NCBI RefSeq assembly: GCF_001758225.1
Contig: NZ_MAST01000045.1
Location: 1 to 64,000, forward strand
DNA: 64,000 bases
DNA from: Humibacillus sp. DSM 29435
Lineage (GTDB): Bacteria; Actinomycetota; Actinomycetes; Actinomycetales; Dermatophilaceae
Direction of reading: 5' to 3'
This document shows positions 43,529 through 55,708 of the stretch, one piece after another. The notes beneath the pieces were generated by a model. It saw nothing but the letters and a program-made list of their open reading frames with translations, did not search any database and was not told the DNA's origin. A program made the position numbers and the translations under genes. The stretch's first letter is position 1, and every line of letters begins with the position of its first letter.

Positions 43529-44874
43529 GCGGGCACGACATGACAGCGTCGGGGTTTCTGCACGTCGACGCGGAGTCGAAGGCTCCCTACGCCGCCGACG
43601 TGCTGGCCACGCTGGCCGATGAGGCGGCCGTGGTGATCGCGCGCTACCCGCAGAAGCGGTCGGCGTTGCTGCCGCTGCTGCACCTGGTGCAGTCGGTCGA
43701 CGGCTACGTCACAGGCCGCGGGGTCACCTTCTGCGCCGAGCAGCTCGATCTCACCGAGGCCGAGGTGAGCGGTGTCGCGACCTTCTACACGCAGTACAAG
43801 CGCCACCCGAACGGCGAGTACACCGTCGGCGTCTGCACCAACACCCTCTGCGCCGTCATGGGCGGCGACCAGATCTTCGAACGCGTCTCCGAGCACCTCG
43901 GGGTCGGACACGACGAGACGACCGAAGACGGCAAGGTCACGCTCGAGCGCATCGAGTGCAACGCCGCCTGCGACTACGCCCCGGTCGTCATGGCCAACTG
44001 GGAGTTCTTCGACAACCAGACACCCGAGAGCACGATGGCGCTCGTCGACGACCTGCGCGCCGGTGCGACGGCCAAGCCGACCCGAGGCGCCGACAGTGTC
44101 GTGAGCTTCAAGGCGATGTCGCGCGTGCTCGCCGGCTTCAACGACGGCCGAGGCGGAGAGGGTGTGGGCGCCGGCCCGGCCTCCCTGTTGGGGCTGCGCA
44201 TCGCCAAGGAGCGCGACTGGGTGGCGCCGGGGGAGCGTCACCGCGACGGCAGCGTGGCGGGCGAGCCCACCTCCGACACTACGGAGGGGCCCACCGAGTC
44301 AGTCACCGAGTCAGCCGCCGAGCCAGCCACCCAGACTTCTTCGCAGGCCAGCACCCCACCGGATGCCGCTCCCGCCGCAGCCCCAGACGGGGCCCCTGCC
44401 GGGGCGGAGGACGCCGGCCCGACAGCAGCCGAGGAGACCGGCGCTGCCGGCCCGAGCCGCGAGGCGGGACGCAGCGACAGCGAGCCCGCAACGAAGCCCG
44501 TCGACGAGCCCATTGACGAGTCTGTTGACCAGCCCTCTGCCCCGGCTGCAGAGGCTGACGAGGCGGAGGCGGCGACCACGAGTCGTGACTCGCTCATCAC
44601 CGGGATGCCGGCCTGGAACCCCGACGCTGCGCCCGCAGCGGATGCTCCTGGCTACGCCGACCCCCACGAAGCCGACGAAGCCGACGAGCGCACGGTGCGT
44701 CGCGCCGACCTGCAGGCCGACCCACCGGTCGACCACCAAGAGACCGACGAAGCGGACGCCGCTACTGTGCGCCGTTCCAGCCTGAAGCCGGAGCCCCTCC
44801 CGGGCCTCGGTGCGAGCAGCGACGACCGCCCCGACTCCGATCATGGCGGCGCCGACGGGAAGGACGCCCGATGA
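43525..44874 (+). CDS. nuoE: NADH-quinone oxidoreductase subunit E with long acidic C-terminal tail
   Basis: 449 residues, about twice the usual length. The first 220 residues are the thioredoxin-like [2Fe-2S] subunit (N1a): TEAEVSGVATFYTQYK, cluster ligands in VGVCTNTLCAVMGG and ECNAACDYAPVVMAN. From about residue 235 the sequence is a low-complexity, acidic, Pro/Ala/Glu/Thr-rich tail with a short repeat near the end (EADEADERTVRRADLQADP then ETDEADAATVRRSSLKPEP). The tail is probably disordered and cytoplasmic; role unknown. It starts in an ATGA overlap with the small ORF and overlaps nuoF by 4 bp. Confidence 0.94.
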   Translation: MSGHDMTASGFLHVDAESKAPYAADVLATLADEAAVVIARYPQKRSALLPLLHLVQSVDGYVTGRGVTFCAEQLDLTEAEVSGVATFYTQYKRHPNGEYTVGVCTNTLCAVMGGDQIFERVSEHLGVGHDETTEDGKVTLERIECNAACDYAPVVMANWEFFDNQTPESTMALVDDLRAGATAKPTRGADSVVSFKAMSRVLAGFNDGRGGEGVGAGPASLLGLRIAKERDWVAPGERHRDGSVAGEPTSDTTEGPTESVTESAAEPATQTSSQASTPPDAAPAAAPDGAPAGAEDAGPTAAEETGAAGPSREAGRSDSEPATKPVDEPIDESVDQPSAPAAEADEAEAATTSRDSLITGMPAWNPDAAPAADAPGYADPHEADEADERTVRRADLQADPPVDHQETDEADAATVRRSSLKPEPLPGLGASSDDRPDSDHGGADGKDAR

Positions 44875-46223
44875 CCGACACCCTGACTCCGATCCTGACG
44901 AAGTTCTGGGACGAGCCGCAGTCGTGGACGCTCGAGACCTATGAGCGTTACGACGGCTACAAGGCACTGCACAAAGCGCTCGAGATGGAGCCGTTGGCGG
45001 TGCTGAACGCCGTCAAGGACTCCAATATCCGCGGACGCGGCGGCGCCGGCTTCCCGACCGGCATGAAGTGGTCGTTCATGAGCCCGCCCGACGGCGGCCC
45101 CCGCTACCTCGTCGTCAACGCCGACGAGTCAGAACCGGGGACCTGCAAGGACACCCCGCTCATGATGGCCAACCCACACTCGCTCATCGAGGGGGTGGCC
45201 ATCTCTTCGTACGCCATCGGGTGCGAGCACGCGTTCATCTACCTGCGCGGCGAGCTGGTCCACGTCTACCGTCGGCTCCTCGATGCGGTCGACGAGGCCC
45301 GGGCGGCCGGCTACCTCGGCGACGACGTCGGCGGCAAGGGTCTGAAGATCGAGATCACCGTTCACGCCGGTGCCGGCGCCTACATCTGTGGTGAGGAGAC
45401 GGCGCTGCTCGACTCGCTCGAGGGCCGCCGTGGCCAGCCGCGCCTCAAGCCGCCGTTCCCCGGGGCCGCTGGCCTCTACGCGCGGCCCACGTCGGTCAAC
45501 AACGTGGAGTCCATCGCCTCTGTGCCGGGGATCATCCTCGAGGGTGCCGACTGGTTCAAGGGAATGGGCACCGAGAAGTCGACCGGCTTCGGCATCTTCA
45601 GCCTCTCCGGCCACGTGGCCAACCCGGGACAGTTCGAGGCTCCGCTCGGTATCACCATGCGTGAGCTGATCGACCTCGCCGGAGGAATGCGCCAAGGTCA
45701 CCTGCTGAAGTTCTGGACCCCGGGCGGCAGCTCGACGCCGATCTTCACCGACGAGCACCTCGACGTGCCGCTCGACTTCGACGCGGTCGCCGCCGCCGGG
45801 TCGATGCTCGGCACCCGCGCCCTGCAGGTCTTCGACGAGACCGTGTCCGTGGTGCGCGCCGTGGCGCGGTGGACCGACTTCTACGCCCACGAGTCGTGCG
45901 GAAAGTGCACTCCGTGCCGTGAGGGCACCTGGTGGTTGCGTCAGATCATGGAACGCATCGAGAACGGTGAGGGCACCCAGGACGACATCGACAAGCTGCT
46001 CGACATCTGCGACAACATCCTGGGGCGCAGCTTCTGCGCCCTGGGCGACGCGGCGACCAGCCCGATCACCTCGGCGATCCAGTACTTCCGTGAGGAGTTC
46101 GAGGCCGGCATGCACACCCCCGCCCACGTGCTCTTCCCGCCCGAGAAGTCGGTGCTCTTCGACATCGCGCCTTCGAGTTCCAGGGACTCCACCGGAATGG
46201 CCAGTGGGATGGTGACCGCATGA
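44871..46223 (+). CDS. nuoF: NADH-quinone oxidoreductase subunit F
   Basis: 450 residues. The NADH dehydrogenase module holding FMN and cluster N3. Motifs are [16 protein letters not shown] (NADH/FMN site), [50 protein letters not shown] (FMN), and the [4Fe-4S] ligands [15 protein letters not shown] plus a later Cys in [11 protein letters not shown]. Length is normal. Overlaps nuoE and nuoG by 4 bp. Confidence 0.98.
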   Translation: MTDTLTPILTKFWDEPQSWTLETYERYDGYKALHKALEMEPLAVLNAVKDSNIRGRGGAGFPTGMKWSFMSPPDGGPRYLVVNADESEPGTCKDTPLMMANPHSLIEGVAISSYAIGCEHAFIYLRGELVHVYRRLLDAVDEARAAGYLGDDVGGKGLKIEITVHAGAGAYICGEETALLDSLEGRRGQPRLKPPFPGAAGLYARPTSVNNVESIASVPGIILEGADWFKGMGTEKSTGFGIFSLSGHVANPGQFEAPLGITMRELIDLAGGMRQGHLLKFWTPGGSSTPIFTDEHLDVPLDFDAVAAAGSMLGTRALQVFDETVSVVRAVARWTDFYAHESCGKCTPCREGTWWLRQIMERIENGEGTQDDIDKLLDICDNILGRSFCALGDAATSPITSAIQYFREEFEAGMHTPAHVLFPPEKSVLFDIAPSSSRDSTGMASGMVTA

Positions 46224-48739
46224 CCGTCACGAGCTCACCGACGCCTGGCGGCAAGGCCGTCGACCACGGCGGCGACGCGCAGCCCCCGTCCCGTCCCGAT
46301 GACGTCACCCTGAGCATCGACGGCGTCGAGGTGAGCGTTCCGAAGGGAACGCTGGTCATCCGCGCAGCCGAGACCGTCGGCATCGAGATCCCGCGGTTCT
46401 GCGACCACCCGCTCCTCGAGCCTGTGGGCGCCTGCCGACAGTGCCTGGTCGAGGTGGCCATGCCCGACCGCGACGGGAACGTCCGGCCGATGCCGAAGCC
46501 ACAGGCGTCGTGCACCATGGCGGTCTCGCCCGGCATGGTCGTGAAGACCCAGAACACCTCGGCGGTGGCTGACAAGGCGCAGCACGGCCAGATGGAGTTC
46601 CTGCTGATCAACCACCCCCTCGACTGCCCGGTGTGCGACAAGGGTGGCGAGTGCCCGCTGCAGAACCAGGCGATGAGCAACGGGCGGGCCGTCTCGCGCT
46701 TCGACGACGTCAAACGCACCTACCCCAAGCCGATCAACATCAGCTCGCAGGTGCTGCTCGACCGGGAGCGGTGCATCCTCTGCGCTCGGTGCACGCGTTT
46801 CTCCGACCAGATCGCCGGTGACCCGTTCATCGCCCTCGTCGAGCGTGGTGCCCTCCAGCAGATCGGCATCTACGAGGAGAAGCCCTTCGAGAGCTACTTC
46901 TCGGGCAACACGGTGCAGATCTGCCCGGTCGGGGCTCTCACGGGCGCGGCCTACCGGTTCCGCTCGCGGCCCTTCGACCTCGTGTCGACGCCATCGGTCT
47001 GCGAGCACTGTGCGAGTGGGTGCTCGATGCGCACCGACCACCGTCGCGGCCTGGTGCTGCGCCGGATGGCGGCTCTCGACAACGACGTGAACGAGGAGTG
47101 GAACTGCGACAAGGGCCGCTGGGCCTTCACCTACGCCACCCAGCCCGACCGCATCGAGCTGCCGATGGTGCGTGACGCCGACGGCGAGCTCAAGGTCGTG
47201 GGCTGGCCCGAGGCTCTGGCGGCCGCGGCCGCCGGGCTGTCGCGCGCCTCAGCGGCCGGCGTACTCGTCGGTGGACGGGTCAGCGCCGAAGACGCCTACG
47301 CCTACGGAAAGTTCGCGCGAGTAGTGCTCGGTACCAACGACATCGACTTCCGCGCGCGTCCGCACTCGCTCGAGGAGGTCGACTTCCTCGCCACGCACGT
47401 CGTGGCGACCGGCCCGGCCGCCAGTGCCACCGGCGCCGAGCGCGGCTCGGTGACCTACGCCGACCTCGAGGCGGCGAAGACGGTGCTGCTCGTCGGTTTC
47501 GAGCCCGAGGACGAGAGCCCGATCGTCTTCCTGCGGCTGCGCAAGGCCTTCCGCAACCACCAGACCAAGATCTTCTCGGTCGGGTCGGTCCCGACCTGGG
47601 GCCTGAGCAAGATGGGCGGCGCCCTGATCCCCGCTCTCCCTGGCCACGAGGCCGACGTGCTCGTCGACCTGACCTCCACCGACCTCGGTCGGGCGGCCGA
47701 TGAGGGTCTCGGCGAGGGCGGCATCGTGCTCGTCGGTGAGCGTCTGGCCACCTCTCCGGGGGCCCTGTCTGCGGCTGCCGACCTCGCGGCCGCCAAGGGC
47801 GCCCGCCTCGCGTGGGTGCCTCGCCGGGCCGGAGAGCGCGGCGCTCTCGAGTCGGGCGCCCTCGGCTCGCTGCTTCCCGGCGGACGACCGGTCTCTGACC
47901 AGGTCGCTCGTGGCGAGGTGGCGGGGGTGTGGGAGGTCGCGAGCCTGCCCGACACCCCGGCCCGAGACACGGCCGGCATCATCGAAGCGGCTGTCACCGG
48001 CGAGATCGACGCGCTCGTGGTCGGTGGAGTCGACCCGGGTGACATCGGGTCGGCGCACTCCATGGCCGCTCTCGAGCGGGCGTTCGTCGTCTCCCTCGAG
48101 CTGCGCGAGTCGCCGGTCACCGCGGTCGCCGATGTGGTGCTCCCGGTTGCGGCCCAGGCCGAGAAGGTCGGATCGTACGTCAACTGGGAAGGCCGCGTGC
48201 GCGAGTTCGAGCAGGCCGTGACCAGCAACGCGGTCAGTGACTACCGCGCTCTCGACATGCTCGCCAACGAGATGGGCTTCTTCCTCGAAACCCGCACCCA
48301 GCGTGAGATCCGCGCTCAGTTCGAGGCGCTCGGTGCCTGGGAAGGTCACCACCACGTCGTCCTCGACACGGCGAGCCTGCGGGCCGCCAAGGCCGTCGTC
48401 GTCAGCGATGTCGCTCGCGGTGAGTACCTGCTCGAGACGTGGCCCACGCTGCTCGATGCCGGCCGGATGCAGGACGGTGAGCCGTTCCTGGCCGGCACCG
48501 CGCCACGGGCCGTGGCCCGGTTGTCTCCCGTCAGCGCGGCTGCACTGCAGGTGGCCGACGACGAGTTCGTCACCGTGAACGGCCCGGCTGGGCGTGTCGC
48601 GCTGCCTGTGGCCGTCACCGAAGGCATGCTCGACGGTGTCGTCTGGCTGCCCACGAACGCCAAGGAGTGTGCGGTGCGCACCAGTCTCGGAGCCGATGCC
48701 GGTCATGTGGTCACCGTCACGAAGGGAGGATCGGCATGA
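46220..48739 (+). CDS. nuoG: NADH-quinone oxidoreductase subunit G
   Basis: 839 residues. The large iron-sulfur subunit. N-terminal [2Fe-2S] domain ([23 protein letters not shown]), the His-Cys3 [4Fe-4S] site ([19 protein letters not shown]), another cluster site ([19 protein letters not shown]), and the molybdopterin-oxidoreductase-like domain opening with [10 protein letters not shown]...WNCDKGRW, i.e. the extra N7-type cluster ligands are kept. The remainder is a degenerate formate dehydrogenase-like domain. Overlaps nuoH by 4 bp. Confidence 0.97.
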   Translation: MTVTSSPTPGGKAVDHGGDAQPPSRPDDVTLSIDGVEVSVPKGTLVIRAAETVGIEIPRFCDHPLLEPVGACRQCLVEVAMPDRDGNVRPMPKPQASCTMAVSPGMVVKTQNTSAVADKAQHGQMEFLLINHPLDCPVCDKGGECPLQNQAMSNGRAVSRFDDVKRTYPKPINISSQVLLDRERCILCARCTRFSDQIAGDPFIALVERGALQQIGIYEEKPFESYFSGNTVQICPVGALTGAAYRFRSRPFDLVSTPSVCEHCASGCSMRTDHRRGLVLRRMAALDNDVNEEWNCDKGRWAFTYATQPDRIELPMVRDADGELKVVGWPEALAAAAAGLSRASAAGVLVGGRVSAEDAYAYGKFARVVLGTNDIDFRARPHSLEEVDFLATHVVATGPAASATGAERGSVTYADLEAAKTVLLVGFEPEDESPIVFLRLRKAFRNHQTKIFSVGSVPTWGLSKMGGALIPALPGHEADVLVDLTSTDLGRAADEGLGEGGIVLVGERLATSPGALSAAADLAAAKGARLAWVPRRAGERGALESGALGSLLPGGRPVSDQVARGEVAGVWEVASLPDTPARDTAGIIEAAVTGEIDALVVGGVDPGDIGSAHSMAALERAFVVSLELRESPVTAVADVVLPVAAQAEKVGSYVNWEGRVREFEQAVTSNAVSDYRALDMLANEMGFFLETRTQREIRAQFEALGAWEGHHHVVLDTASLRAAKAVVVSDVARGEYLLETWPTLLDAGRMQDGEPFLAGTAPRAVARLSPVSAAALQVADDEFVTVNGPAGRVALPVAVTEGMLDGVVWLPTNAKECAVRTSLGADAGHVVTVTKGGSA

Positions 48740-50208
48740 GCCTGCACCTGCTCGTCGACCAGGCGATGACTGCCCACCCGGCGGCATCCGCCCTGGTGAC
48801 AGCCCTGCCCGCCGCCACCGAGAACCCGTCGGCCGACTTCAGCGACACCCCGTGGTGGCTGGCCCTGCTCAAGGCGGTGGCCGTCTTCGTCTACCTCCTC
48901 GTGTCAACCCTGCTCGTCATCTGGTTCGAGCGCCGCGTGATCGGTCGGATGCAGCAGCGTCCGGGCCCGAACCGCAATGGCCCCTTCGGGCTGCTGCAGA
49001 CCCTGGCCGACGGCGCGAAGTCGATGCTCAAGGAGGACATCACTCCCGACAAGGCCGACAAGCTCATCTACACCCTGGCGCCGCTCATCACGGCGACCAT
49101 GGCGTTCGTCGCCTTCTCGATCATCCCGCTCGGTGGCACGGTGTCGATCTTCGGCCACACGACCCCGCTCCAGGTGACCGATGTGCCGGTGTCGGTGCTG
49201 CTCGTGCTCGCCGTCGCGTCGGTGGGCATCTACGGAGTCGTGCTGGCCGGTTGGAGCTCCGGCTCCACCTACCCACTGCTCGGTGGGCTGCGGGCCACCG
49301 CCCAGATGATCTCCTACGAGATCGCCATGGGCCTCTCGCTCGTCGCGATCTTCCTCTACAGCGGATCCATGTCGACCTCGCAGATCGTGGCGGCGCAGAG
49401 CTCGCTCTGGTACATCGCGCCGGCGTTCTTCAGCTTCGCCGTCTACGTGATCACCATGGTCGGCGAGACCAACCGACTGCCCTTCGACCTGGCCGAGGGA
49501 GAGGGCGAGCTGACCGGCGGGTTCCACACCGAGTACTCCTCGATGCGCTTCGCCATGTTCTTCCTCGGTGAGTACGTCAACATGTTCACCGTGTCGGCCC
49601 TGGCCACCACGATGTTCCTCGGCGGCTGGAAGGCGCCACCGTTCATCGCCGCCATCAACGACGGCATGTTCAACGGGGGCTGGTGGGGTCTGCTGTGGTT
49701 CACGGGCAAGATGTGGAGCTTCCTGTTCGTCTTCGTCTGGCTGCGTGGCTCGCTGCCTCGAACGCGGTACGACCAGTTCATGCGCTTCGGATGGAAGTTC
49801 CTCATCCCGATCACGCTCGCCTGGGTCGTGGCGGTTGCGTTCATCCGTGGAGCCCAGCTCGGCTTCCTCGGTGACAGCCGCATCCAGCTCTTCGGCCGGT
49901 TCGAGATCGGCGTCGCCACGCTCACCATCGTGGGAGTGGTGGCCGTCATCGCCCTCGCGGGGGCGTGGATCTGGGACGACAAGCGCGCGGCCCGGCTCGA
50001 GGCGGCCGACGTGGCCCCTCCCGACGAGATCGACCCGTTCGCGGGTGGCTACCCCGTGCCGCCACTCCCGGGCCAGCGCCTGCGTGAGCCCGGCAGCCAA
50101 CCCGGCACCCTCATCGAGACCGCACCGGGCTCCAAAGAGCCGGTGCTCTCGGGCAGTAGTTCTACCGGCGGCGGCACCACCGTCGTCAAGGAGGAAACCC
50201 ATGGCTGA
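48736..50208 (+). CDS. nuoH: NADH-quinone oxidoreductase subunit H
   Basis: 490 residues, about eight membrane helices. Joins peripheral and membrane arms; forms part of the quinone tunnel. Motifs are [98 protein letters not shown]. The last 70 residues are a Pro/Gly/Ser-rich cytoplasmic tail, as in other actinobacteria. It overlaps nuoI by 8 bp. Confidence 0.97.
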   Translation: MSLHLLVDQAMTAHPAASALVTALPAATENPSADFSDTPWWLALLKAVAVFVYLLVSTLLVIWFERRVIGRMQQRPGPNRNGPFGLLQTLADGAKSMLKEDITPDKADKLIYTLAPLITATMAFVAFSIIPLGGTVSIFGHTTPLQVTDVPVSVLLVLAVASVGIYGVVLAGWSSGSTYPLLGGLRATAQMISYEIAMGLSLVAIFLYSGSMSTSQIVAAQSSLWYIAPAFFSFAVYVITMVGETNRLPFDLAEGEGELTGGFHTEYSSMRFAMFFLGEYVNMFTVSALATTMFLGGWKAPPFIAAINDGMFNGGWWGLLWFTGKMWSFLFVFVWLRGSLPRTRYDQFMRFGWKFLIPITLAWVVAVAFIRGAQLGFLGDSRIQLFGRFEIGVATLTIVGVVAVIALAGAWIWDDKRAARLEAADVAPPDEIDPFAGGYPVPPLPGQRLREPGSQPGTLIETAPGSKEPVLSGSSSTGGGTTVVKEETHG

Positions 50209-51004
50209 CGACACCGCCGGCTCATCCGGCAAGGACGTCCAGAAGAGCGACCCGGGCGGCTTTCAGCGCGACGACAACGCGCCTCCGGGGCTGTTCGCCT
50301 CGGTCGCCGGGTTCGGAGTGTCGTTCTCGACGATGTTCCGCAAGGTCGCCACCGAGGAGTATCCCGAGAAGCCCCGCCCCACGGCGCCGCGCTTCCACGG
50401 TCGACACCAGCTGAACCGGCATCCGGATGGGCTCGAGAGGTGCATCGGCTGTGAGCTCTGCGCCTGGGCCTGCCCTGCTGACGCCATCTTCGTCGAGGGC
50501 GCCGACAACGACGACACGCCGGTCGAGCAGGGCGGAACCGGCCGGTTCTCGCCTGGCGAGCGCTACGGCCGCGTCTACCAGATCAACTACCTGCGCTGCA
50601 TCTTCTGCGGGCTCTGCATCGAGGCGTGCCCGACGCGAGCCCTGACGATGACGAACTTCTACGAGCTCGCCGACAACGACCGTGGAAAGCTCATCTTCAC
50701 CAAGGACCAGCTGCTTGCGCCCCTGCAGGAGGGCATGCTGCCGCCGCCCTTCCCGATGGCCGAGGGTCTCGAGGAGCGGGACTACTACCAGGGCAAGGTG
50801 GCCAGCGCCACCGATGGCCAGCGTGAGTACGTCGACGCCCACGCCGCTGACCTGGCGGGCGACGCCGATGGCGCCTTCGGTGGGCAGAGCGACGGCAACC
50901 CCGACGCACCCGGTAACGTCGGCGCGCACGCACCCGGCCGACACGACGTGTCGCACACCGAGAACCCGACCGCAGCCAACACCAGAGAGGGGGCCGGCCT
51001 GTGA
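50201..51004 (+). CDS. nuoI: NADH-quinone oxidoreductase subunit I
   Basis: 267 residues. Carries clusters N6a and N6b in two ferredoxin motifs: [23 protein letters not shown] and [22 protein letters not shown]. The N-terminal 50 and C-terminal 70 residues are hydrophilic extensions ([19 protein letters not shown]...). GAGG before the ATG lies inside the end of nuoH. Overlaps the nuoJ GTG by 4 bp. Confidence 0.97.
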   Translation: MADDTAGSSGKDVQKSDPGGFQRDDNAPPGLFASVAGFGVSFSTMFRKVATEEYPEKPRPTAPRFHGRHQLNRHPDGLERCIGCELCAWACPADAIFVEGADNDDTPVEQGGTGRFSPGERYGRVYQINYLRCIFCGLCIEACPTRALTMTNFYELADNDRGKLIFTKDQLLAPLQEGMLPPPFPMAEGLEERDYYQGKVASATDGQREYVDAHAADLAGDADGAFGGQSDGNPDAPGNVGAHAPGRHDVSHTENPTAANTREGAGL

Positions 51005-51789
51005 CCTCCACCGCCGAAGCCGTCGGCTTCTGGCTGCTCGCGCCCCTCGCGGTCGTCGCCTCGCTGGGGCTGCTCTTCGCCCGCAAGGCCGTTCACGCCG
51101 CGATGAGCATCGCGCTCGTCATGATCATCATCGGCATCTTCTACATCATGCAGAAGGCCGACTTCCTCGGCGTGGTTCAGGTGTTCGTCTACACCGGCGC
51201 CGTGATGATGCTCTTCCTGTTCGTGCTCATGCTGGTCGGTGTCGACTCCTCCGACTCGATCGTCGAGACGATCAAGGGGCAACGCTGGGCCTCGCTCGTG
51301 CTGGTCGTCGGGCTTGCCGGTGTGCTGTTGTCGACGATCGGTTCCGCCGTCTTCGACGAGCAGAAGGTGCAGGCCGGCCTCGACAAGCTGGTCGCGACCA
51401 ACACCGAGACGGGCAACATCACGGGCATGGCCGAGCTGATCTTCGGCCCCTACGTGTGGATCTTCGAGGTCACCTCGGCCCTGCTCATCACCGCCGCCCT
51501 CGGCGCGATGGTGCTCGCCCACCGCGAGCGCCTCAGCCCCAAGGTGACCCAGGCCCAGTGGGCTGCGCGGCGCATCAAGGACAACAAGAACGTGGCCGGT
51601 CTTCCCGCCCCCGGCGTGTACGCGCGCCACAACGCGGTCGACACCCCGGCCCTGCTGCCCGACGGCAGCCCGAGCGACCTGTCGGTCTCGCGTGTGCTCG
51701 TCGCCCGTGACCAGGTGGCCACGACCGACGGGATCAGAGACGTCGAGAGACACCTCGAGCGCGAGATCGAGGAGGGCAGCGCCCGATGA
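51001..51789 (+). CDS. nuoJ: NADH-quinone oxidoreductase subunit J
   Basis: 262 residues from a GTG. Five membrane helices ([63 protein letters not shown] with the pi-bulge region, [33 protein letters not shown]), then a 90-residue cytoplasmic tail. Antiporter-adjacent subunit of the membrane arm. Overlaps nuoK by 4 bp. Confidence 0.96.
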   Translation: MTSTAEAVGFWLLAPLAVVASLGLLFARKAVHAAMSIALVMIIIGIFYIMQKADFLGVVQVFVYTGAVMMLFLFVLMLVGVDSSDSIVETIKGQRWASLVLVVGLAGVLLSTIGSAVFDEQKVQAGLDKLVATNTETGNITGMAELIFGPYVWIFEVTSALLITAALGAMVLAHRERLSPKVTQAQWAARRIKDNKNVAGLPAPGVYARHNAVDTPALLPDGSPSDLSVSRVLVARDQVATTDGIRDVERHLEREIEEGSAR

Positions 51790-52085
51790 ACCCCATGTAC
51801 TACGTCTATCTGTCCATCCTGCTGTTCTCGGTGGGCGCGGCCACGGTTCTGCTCCGTCGCAACGCGATCATCGTCTTCATGGGAGTCGAGCTGATGCTCA
51901 ACGCCTCCAACCTCTCGCTCGTGACCTTCTCGCGGATGTACGGCCAGCTCGACGGACAGGTGATGGCCCTGTTCATCATGGTCGTGGCCGCCGCCGAGGT
52001 CGTCGTGGGGCTCGCCATCATCATGGCGATCTTCCGTGCCCGCCGGTCGGCCTCGGTCGACGACGCCAACCTGCTGAAGCTGTAA
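51786..52085 (+). CDS. nuoK: NADH-quinone oxidoreductase subunit K
   Basis: 99 residues, three membrane helices. The second helix [18 protein letters not shown] has the conserved membrane Glu, and the third ([23 protein letters not shown]) has the second Glu, both on the proton path. Normal length. Confidence 0.97.
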   Translation: MNPMYYVYLSILLFSVGAATVLLRRNAIIVFMGVELMLNASNLSLVTFSRMYGQLDGQVMALFIMVVAAAEVVVGLAIIMAIFRARRSASVDDANLLKL

Positions 52086-52097
52086 GGAGCGCCGGGC

Positions 52098-54092
52098 ATG
52101 CAATCTGGCATGGAGACACTGGCCACACTGGCCAACGGGGCGGGCACGTATGCCGCCGGAGTCGTGACCCACGACGGTGAGGCGCACGCCGCCACGGGTT
52201 TCACCTCGTACGCGTGGCTGCTCGTCGCGCTGCCCCTCGTGGGCGCAGCCGTGCTGCTGCTCGGGGGCCGCCGCACCGACAAGTTCGGGCCGCTGCTCGC
52301 TACGGCGCTCTCGTGGGGCGCCTTCCTGGTCGGGGCGATCCTGTTCATCGGGATGCTCGGCCGCGACGACGGCGACCGACCCAAGAGCGTGCACCTGTTC
52401 GACTGGGTGGCCGGAGGCTCGTTCAACGTCAGCGCCGGCATGCTGCTCGACCAGCTCTCGCTGGTCTTCGTGCTGCTCATCACCTTCGTCGGGTCGCTGA
52501 TCCACGTCTACTCCCTCGGCTACATGGAGCACGACCCCGACAAGCGGCGGTTCTTCGCCTACCTCAACCTCTTCGTGGCCGCGATGCTGCTGCTCGTGCT
52601 GGCCGACAGCTACCTGCTTCTCTACGTCGGCTGGGAAGGCGTCGGGCTTGCCTCCTACCTGCTCATCGGCTTCTGGCACTACAACCCCGCGTTCGCCACG
52701 GCCGGTAACAAGGCCTTCGTCATGAACCGGGTCGGTGACCTGGGTCTGTCGATCGGCATCTTCATCATGTTCTTCCACTTCGGCGGCGTCGACTTCTCGA
52801 CCGTCTTCGCCGGGGCCGAGGCCGTCAACGGTGTCAACCAGGGGTTCATGACCGCCATCGGGCTGATGCTGCTGCTCGCCGCCTGCGGCAAGTCGGCGCA
52901 GTTCCCGCTGCAGGCCTGGCTCGGTGACGCCATGGCCGGCCCGACACCGGTGTCGGCACTGATCCACGCGGCGACCATGGTCACCGCCGGTGTCTACCTC
53001 GTGGTGCGCTCGGCCCCGATCTTCGAGGCGACGCCCGACGCCCAGACGGTCGTGGTCATCGTGGGCGCCATCACCCTGCTCTTCGGGGCCATCGTCGGCT
53101 GCGCCAAGGACGACATCAAGAAGGCACTGGCCGCCTCGACGATGAGCCAGATCGGGTACATGATGCTGGCGGCCGGGCTCGGCCCGGTCGGCTACGCCTT
53201 CGCGATCGCCCACCTGCTCACCCACGGCTTCTTCAAGGCCGGGATGTTCCTCGGCGCCGGTTCGGTCATGCACGCCATGGACAACCAGGTCGACATGCGG
53301 CGGTTCGGCGGACTGTTCTCATTGACCAAGATCACCGCCGTCACCTTCGGGGTCGGCTGGCTGGCCATCATCGGTTTCCCGGGGCTGTCCGGCTTCTTCA
53401 CCAAGGACAAGATCATCGAGGCCGCCTTCATCGGGGTGGGTTGGCGCCCGTGGGTCTTCGGCTTGGCCGCCCTCATCGGTGCGGGTGTCACCGCGTTCTA
53501 CATGTCGCGGCTCTACTTCATGACCTTCCTCGGCAAGAAGCGATGGACCGACGACGTTCACCCGCACGAGTCGCCGCTCACCATGACGATCCCCATGATG
53601 GTGCTCTCGCTCGGCTCGGGGTTCCTCGGTCTTCTGCTCGTTCCGACCGGCTTCATCACGGGCTGGCTCAACCCGGCTTTCGGTATCGCCGAGACCGCCG
53701 AGGAGCACCCGGTGGTGGCGCCCATCATCATTACGCTGGTCACGCTCCTGCTGATCGTGGCCGGTGTGGGGTTGGCGTACCTGCGCTACATCCGAGACGA
53801 CGTTCCTGTGCTCGCGCCGACCGGCAGCCTGGTCACCCAGGCCGCCCGCCAGGACCTCTACCAAGACCAGATCAACGAGGGACTCTTCATGCGGCCCGGT
53901 GTCCACCTGACCCGATCGCTCGTCTTTGCCGACAGCAAGGGGGTCGACGGCGCGGCCGGCGGCCTCGCGGCCATGATCGGCGGCAGCTCCTCCCGGCTGC
54001 GCAAGCTGCAGAACGGTTTCGCACGCTCGTACGCCCTGACGATGCTCGCCGGTGTCGTTGCCATCCTCGGTGCACTGTGGGTGATTTCCTGA
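52098..54092 (+). CDS. nuoL: NADH-quinone oxidoreductase subunit L
   Basis: 664 residues. Mrp-antiporter-like proton-pumping subunit with 14 or more helices and the long lateral helix near the C-terminus. Motifs are [100 protein letters not shown]. Overlaps nuoM by one base (TGATG). Confidence 0.97.
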   Translation: MQSGMETLATLANGAGTYAAGVVTHDGEAHAATGFTSYAWLLVALPLVGAAVLLLGGRRTDKFGPLLATALSWGAFLVGAILFIGMLGRDDGDRPKSVHLFDWVAGGSFNVSAGMLLDQLSLVFVLLITFVGSLIHVYSLGYMEHDPDKRRFFAYLNLFVAAMLLLVLADSYLLLYVGWEGVGLASYLLIGFWHYNPAFATAGNKAFVMNRVGDLGLSIGIFIMFFHFGGVDFSTVFAGAEAVNGVNQGFMTAIGLMLLLAACGKSAQFPLQAWLGDAMAGPTPVSALIHAATMVTAGVYLVVRSAPIFEATPDAQTVVVIVGAITLLFGAIVGCAKDDIKKALAASTMSQIGYMMLAAGLGPVGYAFAIAHLLTHGFFKAGMFLGAGSVMHAMDNQVDMRRFGGLFSLTKITAVTFGVGWLAIIGFPGLSGFFTKDKIIEAAFIGVGWRPWVFGLAALIGAGVTAFYMSRLYFMTFLGKKRWTDDVHPHESPLTMTIPMMVLSLGSGFLGLLLVPTGFITGWLNPAFGIAETAEEHPVVAPIIITLVTLLLIVAGVGLAYLRYIRDDVPVLAPTGSLVTQAARQDLYQDQINEGLFMRPGVHLTRSLVFADSKGVDGAAGGLAAMIGGSSSRLRKLQNGFARSYALTMLAGVVAILGALWVIS

Positions 54093-55708
54093 TGACCGAA
54101 ATGTCCTCCGTCCCCTGGCTGACGATCATGGGCCTGATCCCCCTCGTGGGCTCGCTCGTGGTCGCCTTCGCCCCGGGTTCGGCGCTCATGGCCAAACGCC
54201 TGGCGCTCGGGTTCTCGCTGGCCACGCTCGTCGTCGGCATCGTCGCGGCGCTCCAGTTCCAGATCAACTCGCCCAAGCAGTTTCAGCTGGGGGAGCAGGC
54301 CTCCTGGATCCCTCAGTTCGGCGTCAGCTACTCGCTCGGCGTCGACGGCATCGCGCTCGTGCTCATCCTCATGTCCCTCGTGCTGACCCCGATCTGCCTG
54401 ATCGCGGCCTGGAACGACGTGGAGGAGGAGACGGCGGAGGCGGGCGGGGCTCGTAACGTGAAGACCTACTTCGCGCTCCTGCTGGTGCTCGAGACGTTCA
54501 TGGTCGGCGTGTTCGCCGCCACCGACGTCTTCCTGTTCTACGCCTTCTTCGAGGCGATGCTCATCCCGATCTACTTCCTGATCGGCCGCTTCGGCGGGGC
54601 CCGTCGCCAGTACGCCGCCATGAAGTTCCTGCTCTTCTCGTTGGCCGGCGGGCTCGTCATGCTCGTTGCGGTCATCGCCCTCTACCTGCAGGGCCCCGGT
54701 GGCAGTGACGGCTTCCTCATCGAGCGTCTGACCGGTCTGTCCATGGATCCCACCACCGAACGGCTGCTCTTCGTCGGCTTCTTCGTCGCCTTCGCCATCA
54801 AGGCGCCGATGGTGCCGTTCCACACCTGGCTGCCGGATGCCGCCACCGAGTCGACCCCAGCGACGGCCACGTTGCTCGTCGGGGTGCTCGACAAGGTCGG
54901 CACCTTCGGGATGATCCGCTTCTGCCTGCAGCTCTTCCCCGAGGCGAGCCACTGGGCCACCCCGGTCGTGGTGGTGCTCGCGGTCGTCTCCGTGATCTAC
55001 GGGGCCCTGCTCGCTATCGGGCAGACCGACATGATGCGACTGATCTCCTACACCTCGGTGAGCCACTTCGGCTTCATCGTGCTGGGCATCTTCGCGTTCA
55101 CCAACGTCGGCAGTGCGGGGTCGACCCTCTACATGGTCAACCACGGCTTCTCGACCGCTGCGCTGTTCCTGTTCGCGGCCATGCTCGTGCACCGCAGGGG
55201 CAGCAAACGCATCCCCGACTACGGTGGCTGGCAGAGTGTCACGCCCGCCCTCGGCGGCATCTTCCTGATCGCTGCCATGTCGGCCCTGGCGCTACCAGGA
55301 CTCTCGACCTTCGTCTCCGAGTTCCTTGTGCTCGTCGGCACTTTCCCGACCCGGCCGGCTGCTGCGGTGATCGCCACGTCGGGCATCATCCTGGCCGCGC
55401 TCTACATGCTGCTGATGTATAAGAAGATCATGACCGGACCGCCACCCGGCGACCTGATCGGTGAACGGGCTCTGGCCCGTCTCACGGCTGAGGAACAGGC
55501 GCAGCCCGAGCATGCCCGCCGGTCACTGGTGCGCGACCTCTCAACGCGCGAGAAGCTGCTGGCGACCCCGCTCATCGCGGTCATCCTCGTACTCGGCTTC
55601 TACCCGAACCTGGCCCTGAACCCCATCAACCCGGCCGTCGACAAGTCGCTGTCGCACGTGCTCACGCCTGCCGCCGGCAACGCCGCGGCCGAAGGGAGCT
55701 CGAAGTGA
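54092..55708 (+). CDS. nuoM: NADH-quinone oxidoreductase subunit M
   Basis: 538 residues, a second antiporter-like proton pump. Motifs are YFALLLVLETFMVGVFAATDVFLFYAFFEAMLIPIYFLIGRFGG (conserved Glu), KAPMVPFHTWLPDAATESTPATATLLVGVLDKVGTFGMIRF, GQTDMMRLISYTSVSHFGFIVLGIF. Overlaps the nuoN GTG by 4 bp. Confidence 0.97.
   Translation: MTEMSSVPWLTIMGLIPLVGSLVVAFAPGSALMAKRLALGFSLATLVVGIVAALQFQINSPKQFQLGEQASWIPQFGVSYSLGVDGIALVLILMSLVLTPICLIAAWNDVEEETAEAGGARNVKTYFALLLVLETFMVGVFAATDVFLFYAFFEAMLIPIYFLIGRFGGARRQYAAMKFLLFSLAGGLVMLVAVIALYLQGPGGSDGFLIERLTGLSMDPTTERLLFVGFFVAFAIKAPMVPFHTWLPDAATESTPATATLLVGVLDKVGTFGMIRFCLQLFPEASHWATPVVVVLAVVSVIYGALLAIGQTDMMRLISYTSVSHFGFIVLGIFAFTNVGSAGSTLYMVNHGFSTAALFLFAAMLVHRRGSKRIPDYGGWQSVTPALGGIFLIAAMSALALPGLSTFVSEFLVLVGTFPTRPAAAVIATSGIILAALYMLLMYKKIMTGPPPGDLIGERALARLTAEEQAQPEHARRSLVRDLSTREKLLATPLIAVILVLGFYPNLALNPINPAVDKSLSHVLTPAAGNAAAEGSSK

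Noticed and set aside
47249-48787. A 512-codon minus-strand frame opposite nuoG
   Set aside because: Antisense shadow of nuoG, which has intact cluster motifs and operon overlaps.
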